From the NCBI RefSeq assembly GCF_014648175.1, contig NZ_BMQP01000030.1:31784-95783 (forward strand): 64,000 bases of DNA. Direction: 5' to 3'. The notes beneath the pieces are model-generated. The model was not told the DNA's origin, made no database searches, and worked only from the letters and a program-made list of their open reading frames with translations. This DNA is from Planobispora rosea. Its GTDB lineage: Bacteria; Actinomycetota; Actinomycetes; Streptosporangiales; Streptosporangiaceae. Positions 48,011-56,936 of the stretch are shown piece by piece (within the stretch, counting starts at the first letter, position 1; the number at the start of each line of letters is the position of its first letter). The position numbers were made by a program, and so were the translations under genes.

Positions 48011-49537
48011 TCAGTCTTCCGGCGGGAGGGGAGTGCTGCGCATGCGGCCCGAGGGCGGGGCCGCGATGTCGTCATCGGTGTACGGCGTGCGCCGGTCGGA
48101 GTGCTCCTCCTGCGGGTCCCATGCCTCCTGCGGGTCCCGGGCTCCCTGGGGATCCCAGGCCTCCTGCGGGCCCTGGGCCTCCTCCTCCGGGTCCGCGGCC
48201 TCGGAGCCGTGCGCCGGATCGGGGGACTCGCCGGTCATCACCCGCATCGGCTGCGTGGCCGAGCCGTATCCGGTGACACTCGTCTCCTCCCCGCCTGGAA
48301 CGTCGGCGGGAGGCGTGACGGGTCCCGCCGCGGCGCCCCAGGTCTCCACCCGTTCACTGACCCGGCTCTCCCGCGCCTGACGGCCCTCCTGTCCCAGGCC
48401 CGGCTCCCAGCTGTCCCGCTCCGGATCCGGTACGGCGGGGCGGAGCGGGTGGACGAGCAGGTCACCCCGGACGGGACGGGTCAGATCACCCCAGCGCACC
48501 GGCGTGTCCGGCTGCTCCACCGGGGCGCTTGCGGGAACGGCGGCCTCGGCGGTCTCGGCGGTCTCGGCGGCCTGGGCGGGCACCGAGGGCTCCGGGGACT
48601 CCAGCGACAGCGGGGACTGCGGGGACGCTGAGGGCCTCACCGGCTCCGGAGACCCGACGGGTTCGGCGGGCTCCGGCCGTACGGTCTCGGGGGCCGCAGC
48701 GGTCACGGCGGATCCGGCGGGCTCGGCCGGCCGTGAAGCCTGGGCGGGACCGCGGGCCCCGGCGGGTTCGGGCAGGTCGTCGACCTCGGGCGTCTCCGGC
48801 GCCGGTGTGGGGCCGACCACCGGGACCGCCGGGAGGTCGTGGTGCGGGACCGTCTCCATCGGCGGGGCGGCCTGCGGGTCGAGCACGGGTTGCGCCGGGA
48901 GGCGGGGGCCGGGGGCGCCGGACCCGGGCGGTCCGGGGGCGAGCGTCTCCGGGCGCGGGTATTCCGCGGTCGGCATGGCGGCGTCGGGGAACGGGACGAT
49001 GTCGTGCCCGTGGCCCTCACCGGCCAGGCGGGCGTCCAGGTCGGTCCGCCGGGCCTGGGCATGCTTGATCATCAGGAGCCAGAGCCACAGCGCCACCGCC
49101 AGCATCACCCACGGGGCGACGGCGACCACGATGGCGGCCGACCGTACCTCCACCATGACCCGCATGGCCGTGGCCACCTCGGCGGCGACCGCCAGGGCGA
49201 GCAGCAGGACCAGGACGAGACCCGCCTGCAGGCGGACCGGCCAGCGCCCGCCGCGCAGCAGGAGCACGCTGATCATCGCGACGGCGAGCAACGCGTCGAA
49301 GCCCGCGGGATACAGGTAGGCCAGGTCGGGCCGGGCCTCACCGATGACGGCGAGACCACGCAGATCCTCGAAGGACAACACGCACGCCGCTCCGGTGAGG
49401 GCGGCCACGCCGACCCCGGCGAGGGCGATGCCCGCGTGCCGCAGGGCGACGGCGGCCCGGCCCGGCTCGGCGGAGGCGGGCGGGGCTGTGATCGGGCGGG
49501 GGAGCGAGCCTGCCGCCGCAGGTGATTTCACGTCCAT
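48011..49537 (-). CDS. DUF2637-type membrane protein with long disordered tail
   Basis: 508 aa. The N-terminal third holds four hydrophobic segments (about 32-54, 77-93, 103-119, 132-156) in the DUF2637 pattern, including the ARPDLAYLYPAGFDALLAVA segment. The remaining 340 residues are Pro/Glu/Ala-rich and low complexity, with tandem repeats such as DPQEAWDPQ and AETAETAEAA that come from short DNA duplications. DUF2637 proteins occur near DNA-transfer and cell-division genes, but the role is unknown. Divergent from cysS. Confidence 0.75.
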   Translation of the reverse strand: MDVKSPAAAGSLPRPITAPPASAEPGRAAVALRHAGIALAGVGVAALTGAACVLSFEDLRGLAVIGEARPDLAYLYPAGFDALLAVAMISVLLLRGGRWPVRLQAGLVLVLLLALAVAAEVATAMRVMVEVRSAAIVVAVAPWVMLAVALWLWLLMIKHAQARRTDLDARLAGEGHGHDIVPFPDAAMPTAEYPRPETLAPGPPGSGAPGPRLPAQPVLDPQAAPPMETVPHHDLPAVPVVGPTPAPETPEVDDLPEPAGARGPAQASRPAEPAGSAVTAAAPETVRPEPAEPVGSPEPVRPSASPQSPLSLESPEPSVPAQAAETAETAEAAVPASAPVEQPDTPVRWGDLTRPVRGDLLVHPLRPAVPDPERDSWEPGLGQEGRQARESRVSERVETWGAAAGPVTPPADVPGGEETSVTGYGSATQPMRVMTGESPDPAHGSEAADPEEEAQGPQEAWDPQGARDPQEAWDPQEEHSDRRTPYTDDDIAAPPSGRMRSTPLPPED

Positions 49538-49614
49538 GGCCCTTCGAGCGTACAGAATCGTCCCCCGTCATGATCGGTGCTCCGAATCCCGATCAGGAAG
49601 ATGTCACCAGGCGC

Positions 49615-49620
49615 TAGCCT
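49615..49620 (+). promoter_or_regulatory. -10 element of cysS (leaderless)
   Basis: TAGCCT ends 7 nt before GTG 49628. Confidence 0.6.
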
Positions 49621-49627
49621 TACTTTT

Positions 49628-51028
49628 GTGAGTCTGCGCCTTTACGACACCAGCACGCGTACGGTCCGCGAGTTCGTTCCGGTGGAGCCCGGCCGGGCGT
49701 CGATCTACCTGTGTGGTGCCACCGTGCAGGCCCCGCCGCACATCGGGCACATCCGTTCCGGTGTCAACTTCGACGTGCTGCGCCGCTGGATGACGCGCTC
49801 CGGCTACGACGTCACCTTCTGCCGGAACGTCACGGACATCGACGACAAGATCATCAGGGTCTCCGCCGAGGAGGGCGTGCCCTGGTTCGTGGTCGCCGAG
49901 CGTAACCAGCGCGCCTTCACCTGGGCCTACGACGTGCTCGGCTGCCTGCCGCCGACCGTCGAGCCGCGGGCCACCGGCCACGTCCCCGAGATGATCGAGC
50001 TGATGGAGCGGCTGATCGCGGCGGGCCACGCCTACGCCGCCGACGGTGACGTCTACTTCGACGTCGTCTCCTACGCCGACCGGTACGGCTCGCTGTCCAA
50101 CCAGAAACTGGAGAACATGCGGGCGGCAGGTGACACCGACACCGACTCGGCCAAGCGCGACCCGCGCGACTTCGCGCTCTGGAAGGGCGAGAAGCCCGGT
50201 GAGCCGACCTGGCCGACCCCCTGGGGCAGGGGCCGTCCCGGCTGGCACCTGGAGTGCTCGGCCATGGCGACCAAGTACCTCGGGCCGACCTTCGACATCC
50301 ACGGCGGCGGCGTCGACCTGATCTTCCCGCACCACGAGAACGAGCTGACCCAGTCGCAGGCGGCCGGTGACGGCTTCGCGCGCTACTGGATGCACAACGG
50401 CATGCTCAAGATCGGTGCGGAGAAGATGAGCAAGTCGCTCGGGAACTCCCTGCTGATCCCCGAAGTGACCAAGAAGGTCCGCCCGGTCGAGCTCCGCTAC
50501 TACCTGGCCGCCCCGCACTACCGCTCCTCCATCGACTACTCCGAGGAGGCGCTGTTCGAGGCCGCCGCCGCCTACCAGCGCATCGAGGGCTTCGTCACGC
50601 GCGCCGCGGAGATGATCCACGACGTGGACGCCGACGCCCCGCTGCCGCAGGCGTTCACCGACGCGCTCGACGACGACCTGGGCACCCCCCAGGCGCTCGC
50701 CGTCGTGCACGAGGTGGTCCGCGAGGGCAACGTGGCACTCGCCCGGAGCGACAAGGAGCAGGTGGCGCGGCTGCTGGCCGAGACGCAGAACATGCTCGAC
50801 GTGCTGGGCCTGGACCCGCGTTCGGAGCAGTGGCGCTCCTCGGGCGGTGACGGCGCCGGTCTGCGCGCGACCGTGGACGCCCTGGTCGCCGTGGCCCTGG
50901 AGCAGCGCCAGGCGGCCCGTGCCCGCAAGGACTTCGCCGCCGCCGACGCCATCCGCGACCAGCTCGCCCAGGCCGGGATCGCCGTGGAGGACACCCCCCA
51001 GGGTCCCCGCTGGGAGCTGTCGAAGTAA
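49628..51028 (+). CDS. cysS: Cysteinyl-tRNA synthetase
   Basis: 466 aa from GTG 49628, fixed by the leaderless -10. Class I synthetase: zinc ligand Cys29, HIGH (38-41), KMSKS (266-270), and the zinc-region segments WHLECSAM and HHENE. Charges tRNA-Cys. It is not the MshC homologue: the window position between ispF and rlmB is the standard one for CysS, and the C-terminal anticodon domain is present. rlmB follows after 110 bp. Confidence 0.96.
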   Translation: MSLRLYDTSTRTVREFVPVEPGRASIYLCGATVQAPPHIGHIRSGVNFDVLRRWMTRSGYDVTFCRNVTDIDDKIIRVSAEEGVPWFVVAERNQRAFTWAYDVLGCLPPTVEPRATGHVPEMIELMERLIAAGHAYAADGDVYFDVVSYADRYGSLSNQKLENMRAAGDTDTDSAKRDPRDFALWKGEKPGEPTWPTPWGRGRPGWHLECSAMATKYLGPTFDIHGGGVDLIFPHHENELTQSQAAGDGFARYWMHNGMLKIGAEKMSKSLGNSLLIPEVTKKVRPVELRYYLAAPHYRSSIDYSEEALFEAAAAYQRIEGFVTRAAEMIHDVDADAPLPQAFTDALDDDLGTPQALAVVHEVVREGNVALARSDKEQVARLLAETQNMLDVLGLDPRSEQWRSSGGDGAGLRATVDALVAVALEQRQAARARKDFAAADAIRDQLAQAGIAVEDTPQGPRWELSK

Positions 51029-51124
51029 GGACCGCCGGACCGGGTGGCGGGAAGGCGCGCCGTCGTGCGCGTTCCCGCCGCCCGGCGCCGCCGGGAACCG
51101 TCCGGTGCTGCGGCGGGCAGGCCG

Positions 51125-51130
51125 TACCCT
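51125..51130 (+). promoter_or_regulatory. -10 element of rlmB (leaderless)
   Basis: TACCCT ends 7 nt before ATG 51138. Confidence 0.55.
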
Positions 51131-51137
51131 AGTGACC

Positions 51138-52106
51138 ATGGCTGGTGGGGGTAGAGGGGCCGGACGGCCCGCGAAGAAGAAGAGTCCGAGCAAGGGCACG
51201 GGCGGCAACGTCCGCCGTGGCCTGGAGGGCAAGGGGGCGACCCCGCCGGCGCACATGCGGCACTGGTACAAGGACAAGGCCCGCACCGAGCGGATCGAGC
51301 GCGAGGAGCGGACCGGCCGGTCCTCCTCCCCGCGCACCCCGGTCCGGACCCGGCGCAGCGAGGACGCCCCGGAGTACATCGGCGGGCGCAACCCGGTCGT
51401 CGAGGCGCTCCGCGCGGGCGTGCCGGCCAACGCGCTCTACGTCGCGCAGCGCATCGACAGCGACGACCGCGTCAAGGAGTCCGTGCGCATCGCCGCCGAC
51501 CGGGGCATCGCGATGCTGGAGGTCACCCGGGAGAAGCTCGACCGGCTGACCGAGGGCGGCGTGCACCAGGGCGTGGCCCTGCAGATCCCCGCCTACGACT
51601 ACGCCCACCCCGACGACCTGGTCCAGCAGGCCCGGAACGCCGCCGAGGTGCCGCTGATCGTCGCCCTCGACGGTGTCACCGACCCGCGCAACCTCGGCGC
51701 CATCGCCCGCTCCGCCACCGCCTTCGGCGCCCACGGCCTGGTCGTCCCGGCCCGCCGCTCGGCGGGGGTGACCGCCGGAGCCTGGAAGACCTCGGCGGGC
51801 ACGCTGGCGACCCTGCCCGTCGCCCGGGCGAGCAACCTCACCGCCACCCTGCGCGAGTACCGCGAGGCGGGCCTGTTCGTGATCGGCCTGGACGGCGAGG
51901 GCCGGGTCGACATCGGCGACGCCAACCTCCTGGAGGACCCCCTGGTCGTGGTCGTCGGCTCGGAGGGCAAGGGCCTGTCCCGTCTCGTCCGCGAAGCCTG
52001 CGACCTGGTGGTCCGCATTCCCATGCACGCCGCGGCCGAGTCCCTCAACGCGGGCGTCGCCGCCGGCATCGCCCTGTACGAGGTGGCCCGCCACCGCAAG
52101 CGCTGA
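51138..52106 (+). CDS. rlmB: 23S rRNA 2'-O-ribose guanosine methyltransferase (SpoU/TrmH family)
   Basis: 322 aa. A basic, Lys/Gly-rich N-terminal extension (about 1-75), then a SpoU substrate-binding domain (about 80-155) and the trefoil-knot catalytic domain with motif 1 NLGAIARSA, motif 2 VVGSEGKGLSRLV and motif 3 IPMHAAAESLNAGVA. The expected product is Gm2251 in 23S rRNA; other TrmH-family targets cannot be excluded. Start ATG 51138 follows TACCCT; longer frames overlap cysS. Confidence 0.92.
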   Translation: MAGGGRGAGRPAKKKSPSKGTGGNVRRGLEGKGATPPAHMRHWYKDKARTERIEREERTGRSSSPRTPVRTRRSEDAPEYIGGRNPVVEALRAGVPANALYVAQRIDSDDRVKESVRIAADRGIAMLEVTREKLDRLTEGGVHQGVALQIPAYDYAHPDDLVQQARNAAEVPLIVALDGVTDPRNLGAIARSATAFGAHGLVVPARRSAGVTAGAWKTSAGTLATLPVARASNLTATLREYREAGLFVIGLDGEGRVDIGDANLLEDPLVVVVGSEGKGLSRLVREACDLVVRIPMHAAAESLNAGVAAGIALYEVARHRKR

Positions 52107-52205
52107 CTTCCCCGCTGTAAGCCCTTCCTGACATTTCCGTACGGCACGCCGGCTTTACGCGGTGACGTCGGGGGTGTAAGCCGACTACACTCGTCAGGCG
52201 GCCAC

Positions 52206-52278
52206 GCCGACGTAGCTCAATCGGCAGAGCAACGGTCTTGTAAACCGTAGGTCAGGGGTTCGATTCCCCTCGTCGGCT
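52206..52278 (+). tRNA. tRNA-Thr (anticodon TGT)
   Basis: 73 nt with a perfect cloverleaf: acceptor GCCGACG/CGTCGGC, D arm GCTC..GAGC, anticodon stem ACGGT/ACCGT with loop CTTGTAA (anticodon 52239-52241) and T arm AGGGG-TTCGATT-CCCCT. CCA is not encoded. A terminator follows at 52285. Confidence 0.97.
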
Positions 52279-52284
52279 CGCAGA

Positions 52285-52329
52285 GAGAAAGGCCCCTGAT
52301 CAGGCGCGACGCCCTCAGGGGCCTTTCTC
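52285..52329 (+). terminator. Strong terminator after tRNA-Thr
   Basis: 15-bp perfect stem, GAGAAAGGCCCCTGA and TCAGGGGCCTTTCTC, with T-rich end. Confidence 0.9.
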
Positions 52330-52351
52330 GTGCCGGGGTGATGCCGCGATC

Positions 52352-52372
52352 TTGCTAACACCTTTGCTAACA
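52352..52372. repeat. TTGCTAACA direct repeat next to tRNA-Thr
   Basis: Two copies (52352-52360, 52364-52372) with a 12-bp period between the tRNA terminator and the DUF2283 gene. Could be a remnant of an integration or protein-binding site; no integrase is seen. Confidence 0.5.
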
Positions 52373-52388
52373 GGAGAAGATCGCCGGG

Positions 52389-52661
52389 ATGCCGACCGCC
52401 CTGACCGGAGGAAATCCGTTGGCCCTTGAGGAACATCCCGGCACGTGGACCTACGATCCCGAAGCCGAGGCCGCCTACGTTTACCTGCATGGTCCGATCC
52501 CGCCGGGTGGTGTGGCGGAGACGGTCACCGTGGATGCGATGGTGAACCTGGATCGAGATGAGAACGGCAGAGTGATCGGTATTGAGATCCTCGCCGCATG
52601 GCCCGCAGAACCCTGCGGATCAAGCGGTCAGGTGTCGTATGAGCCGTCCCAGGGTTCGTAG
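52389..52661 (+). CDS. DUF2283-like small protein
   Basis: 90 aa; GGAGAAG lies 9 nt before the ATG. The core WTYDPEAEAAYVYL, VTVDAMVNLDRDENGRVIGIEIL matches the DUF2283 pattern, with a variable C-terminal tail that overlaps the convergent gene by 34 nt. DUF2283 proteins are small, found in many mobile or accessory loci, and have no known function. Located just beyond tRNA-Thr. Confidence 0.7.
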   Translation: MPTALTGGNPLALEEHPGTWTYDPEAEAAYVYLHGPIPPGGVAETVTVDAMVNLDRDENGRVIGIEILAAWPAEPCGSSGQVSYEPSQGS

Positions 52662-53101
52662 AAACCGAGTCCTGCGGGGTGGAGTTCGGCGTGTTCGTCG
52701 TCTTCGAAGGTCTCGATGACGAGGCCGAACAGAACTCCGTCGAACTCGCGCCGGAAGGGCCGGATGGCGATGTCGCCGAAGCGGTGGCCGGGGAGCGCGT
52801 CGAGCCACTGTTTCAACAAGCCCTGCGCGGCGTCGACGGATGCCCGGTGGTCGGCTTCGGTTCCGGTGCGCTCGATGCGGGAGTCGAGGTGGTGGCCGGC
52901 GGCGTCGAAGGTGTGCAGGACGGCGTACCAGCGCTTGTGTGCGAGCCAATCGTCGGTGTGGGTGTAGCCCTGTCGGAAAGCCGCTACGACGGAGCCGAGG
53001 AACTGGCCGCCTTCCCAGTGGCCGATGGTGTCGGTGTGATAGTCGGGTTCGTACGCGATGGGAACCACTTCAGGGACTGCCATGTGCGGAGGAATACCCA
53101 C
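52628..53101 (-). CDS. Hypothetical protein
   Basis: 157 aa from ATG 53101, or 151 from ATG 53083. Hydrophilic, no signal peptide or TM segment; notable Trp/His content (HWEGGQFLGSVVAAF, HKRWYAVLHTFDAAGHH, FYEPWDGSYDT). The even composition and codon use look real. I do not recognise the family. It converges with the DUF2283 gene. Confidence 0.6.
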   Translation of the reverse strand: MGIPPHMAVPEVVPIAYEPDYHTDTIGHWEGGQFLGSVVAAFRQGYTHTDDWLAHKRWYAVLHTFDAAGHHLDSRIERTGTEADHRASVDAAQGLLKQWLDALPGHRFGDIAIRPFRREFDGVLFGLVIETFEDDEHAELHPAGLGFYEPWDGSYDT

Positions 53102-53264
53102 CGGGTACGACAGTGCCTCGATCTGCGCGAGGTGTCTGCCGCCCGTACCTTCTCGTTGATGTCTTCCGAGCCTCGGCCGGGACGACTACGACGCAGACGA
53201 GGCCTGCGGCGGTGCCGTCGGAGGGGATGGGTGTGCCGTGGAAGAGGGCGTCCGAGGGGGCGGG
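53102..53264. other. Spacer without a convincing gene
   Basis: One minus-strand frame reads a short plausible stretch (AAGLVCVVVVPAEAR) but has no start or SD and ends quickly; it may be a gene remnant. Confidence 0.3.
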
Positions 53265-53780
53265 TCAGCCGTGTTCGGCGTGCCGGCCGTGGTCGGTGAC
53301 CTGGGCGTCGAACCATGAGTGCAGTGCCTCCACCAGCGACGCGTCCGTGGTGGAGTAGGTGACCTGGGCGCCCGCGGGCAGCTCGGTGTAGCGGATGTCG
53401 ATGCGGTCGTGCCCTTGTCCGAGCTCGCGCAGGCCCGGCATCTCGCCGCCGTGGATGGAGGCGGGGTCACCGTAGTCGCCGCTGCGGAACCTCGCGGTCT
53501 CGGCGGTCAGGTGCCCGCGGATCAGCGTGACCTGCTCGGTGTCGGCCGGGTCGTCGGAGGTGACCGTCTGCACGCCGCCGGTCGCGGACTTGGCGAAGCG
53601 GTGCGTGGTGCGTTCCAGGTCGAACGGCATCACCTGCCGGCTCCTGGCCGCGACCTCGGCCTGCCGGGCGGCCGGGTCCCGCTGGTCGTTCCGGTCGATG
53701 AGCGCGTACGCCGTCACAGCGACGGCGATGAGCGCGAGCGCCGCGATGAGCGCCTGCGTCCGTCGATCTCTACGTTGCAT
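53265..53780 (-). CDS. Membrane-anchored hypothetical protein
   Basis: 171 aa. One hydrophobic N-terminal segment (about 9-27), then a domain with MPFDLERTTHRFAKSATGGVQTV, GDYGDPASIHGGEMPGL and a C-terminal LHSWFDAQVTDHG. I recall similar conserved actinobacterial proteins, sometimes mislabelled aspartate carbamoyltransferase, with no demonstrated activity. Its start overlaps the end of the MarR gene by 11 nt, so the two form an operon. Confidence 0.7.
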   Translation of the reverse strand: MQRRDRRTQALIAALALIAVAVTAYALIDRNDQRDPAARQAEVAARSRQVMPFDLERTTHRFAKSATGGVQTVTSDDPADTEQVTLIRGHLTAETARFRSGDYGDPASIHGGEMPGLRELGQGHDRIDIRYTELPAGAQVTYSTTDASLVEALHSWFDAQVTDHGRHAEHG

Positions 53781-54198
53781 CTATGGCCTCCGTGAGGGTG
53801 GTCAGGGCGCGTAGCACGTCGTCGCGTTCGCCCTCGGGGACGCGGTCCAGAACGGCGGAGAACCGCGCGGCCCTGGCCTCGGCCAGCCGGGCCGCGGCCG
53901 TCACGCCCGGGGGGGTGAGCTGGACCAGTACGCCACGCCCGTCGTCGGGCGCCGGGGTGCGTTCGGCCCAGCCGCGCTTGATGAGCTGCGTGACCAGCCG
54001 GCTGGTGGTGCTCTTCTCCAGGCGGAGCCGGCGCGCCAGATCGCTCTGCCGCAACGCGCCGTCCCTGGCCAGCTCGCCCAGCGCGTGGGCCTCCGACACC
54101 GGAATGGGCTGCCCGCAGGGCGTCTGGTCCGGCTGGTGGAGGTCGAAGGCCCGGACGAAGCGGGCCACGGCTTCCTGGAGTTCGTGCTCGTCCGCCAT
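53770..54198 (-). CDS. MarR-family transcriptional regulator
   Basis: 142 aa from ATG 54198; a TTG extension to 54213 would enter the operator and is rejected. Winged helix at about 45-105: LRQSDLARRLRLEKSTTSRLVTQLIKRGWAER and a DDGRGVLVQLTPPG wing. Two perfect inverted repeats lie directly upstream (54208-54243), so it is very probably autoregulated. It is co-transcribed with the membrane-anchored protein at 53265. Confidence 0.88.
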   Translation of the reverse strand: MADEHELQEAVARFVRAFDLHQPDQTPCGQPIPVSEAHALGELARDGALRQSDLARRLRLEKSTTSRLVTQLIKRGWAERTPAPDDGRGVLVQLTPPGVTAAARLAEARAARFSAVLDRVPEGERDDVLRALTTLTEAIDAT

Positions 54199-54207
54199 GG
54201 TTCGACC

Positions 54208-54243
54208 GTACAACTAGATGGTTGTACCTTGCAACAAAGTTGC
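54208..54243. promoter_or_regulatory. Two MarR-type operators
   Basis: GTACAAC-N6-GTTGTAC (54208-54227) and GCAAC-AAA-GTTGC (54231-54243). Both are perfect dyads with a CAAC/GTTG core, starting 10 bp before the MarR start codon. Confidence 0.72.
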
Positions 54244-54455
54244 CCGTCACGAGGACTCGACGGCGTACGTCCCGCACACGACCACGATCTTTCGCTGGGA
54301 GAGGACGTGGAAGACCGTCCACCGCCACGGTGACTACCATCGGGAGGACCAGATGATCTCCGTACGCCGGATCGCCGCCGATGCCCCCCGCGCCCGTGGG
54401 GCCGCGGTCGGCGTGACGCCGTCCCCCGGCAGGCCACAGCGAGAGAAGGGACATC

Positions 54456-54842
54456 ATGACTGATCGCACCCTGACGGACGAGCTGTACGAGGCCGAGAGG
54501 CGTCTGCAGGCGGCACAGCTCGCCGGAGACGTCGAGGAGCTGGACCGGCTGCTCCACGAGGACCTCGTCTTCACGGGGCCGCCGGACGGCCGGTGCCATC
54601 CGGGGGCCAAGCGACTCGATCTGGAGAACCATCGCTCGCGCACGCAGGTCATGACGGAGGTCGCCGAGGAAGACCTCACCGTCCTGGTCGCGGGGACCAC
54701 CGGTGTCACCTGCTTCCTCGGCACGCTTGAAGGCACGTTCGCGGGCGAGCCGTTCGCCGGCCGGCTGCGCTACACCCGCACCTGGGTCCACACCGAGGAG
54801 CACGGCTGGCGCATCCTGGCCGCCCACGCCGGCCCGGCGTGA
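54456..54842 (+). CDS. DUF4440/SnoaL-like protein
   Basis: 128 aa; AGAAGGGA precedes the ATG. NTF2-like alpha+beta cone fold: N-terminal helix (LYEAERRLQAAQLAGDVEELDRLLHEDLVFTGP), ENHRSRTQ and C-terminal YTRTWVHTEEHGWRILAAHA. Such proteins are enzymes of small-molecule metabolism or ligand binders; the substrate is unknown. Divergent from the MarR operon with about 210 bp between. Confidence 0.78.
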   Translation: MTDRTLTDELYEAERRLQAAQLAGDVEELDRLLHEDLVFTGPPDGRCHPGAKRLDLENHRSRTQVMTEVAEEDLTVLVAGTTGVTCFLGTLEGTFAGEPFAGRLRYTRTWVHTEEHGWRILAAHAGPA

Positions 54843-54927
54843 GCCGCCCGGACGCCGGAGCTCCTCACCGGCGAACGGCCTGGATGCGTGCGGTCGCGGT
54901 CGCCACGGCCACCGGCCGGCCCTCGAA

Positions 54928-56234
<1,307 letters not shown>

Positions 56235-56238
<4 letters not shown>

Positions 56239-56597
56239 ATCTCCGTCCCGGACTGCTGCATGAGGGGCCGGACCTCCATGGCCCAGCGCTTGGCGTCCGG
56301 CCAGCGGGCGGCGATTTCCACCGCGCGCTCAGGGGTCTCGCAGTCGACCATGATGTAACCGGCGAACTGCTCCTTGGCCTCGACGTACGGCCCGTCCGTG
56401 ACCGCCGGGACGCCGTCGCGCACCCGGACGGTCTTCGTCTGCGAGGGGTCGGCCAGGGCCTCGCCGCCGACCAGCTCCCCGGACTCGGTGAGCTCCTTCA
56501 TGAGCGCGTCCACCCCGCCGAACAGCTCGTCGCGCTCGGCCTCCGACAGCTCCTCCACGAAACCGGGGCGGTTGTAGATCAGCAGCATGTACTTCAC
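56235..56597 (-). CDS. YCII/DGPF-domain protein
   Basis: 120 aa from GTG 56597 with GGAGG 7 nt upstream. MKYMLLIYN N-terminus and the DGPY signature (VTDGPYVEAKEQFAGYIMVDC) define the DGPF/YCII family, always found with ECF42-type sigma factors. Function unknown; ferredoxin-like fold related to dyp-type and muconolactone isomerase-like proteins. ATGA overlap with the sigma gene shows an operon. Confidence 0.9.
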
Positions 56598-56936
56598 GGT
56601 GTTCCTCCTCGCGATGCCGGCCCGGGGCGGGCGGCTCTCACCGGTGGGTCGGAACCGGTGACGTGTTCTCGACGTCCGCCTCGGAAGAATTTAGAAGATC
56701 TCCGATCCGCGGACGGCGGCCGGTCCGGCGGGGAGTGGCCGGTCCGGCGGGGGAACGGCGGGTCCGGCGGACGGTTCCAAGGGAGGACTCCGGCGAACCG
56801 GTTGTTTTTCACCAAGTGCGGCGACCTCAGGTTGAACGGAGGAGAACCAACAAGCCGGATCGGCCACGCCGGGACGGCCCTTCGTCACATACTGATGCTC
56901 AGCGGAAGCGGAAAGTAGTCGGCGGAGGGTGTGGCG
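56598..56936. other. Intergenic region upstream of the glycosyltransferase
   Basis: 339 bp without a gene. It contains three GGCCGGTCCGGCGGGG-type units with a 19-20-bp period (56718-56771) and possible -10 sequences near 56890. Confidence 0.45.
56718..56771. repeat. GC-rich 19-20-bp tandem units
   Basis: GGYSGGTCCGGCGG recurs at about 56718, 56737 and 56757 in the leader of the glycosyltransferase gene. Confidence 0.6.

Noticed and set aside
52194..52490. Minus-strand 98-codon ORF across tRNA-Thr
   Set aside because: It is a translation of the antisense of the tRNA and its terminator; the C-terminal NRTPDLRFTRPLLC-type sequence is a well-known artefact.
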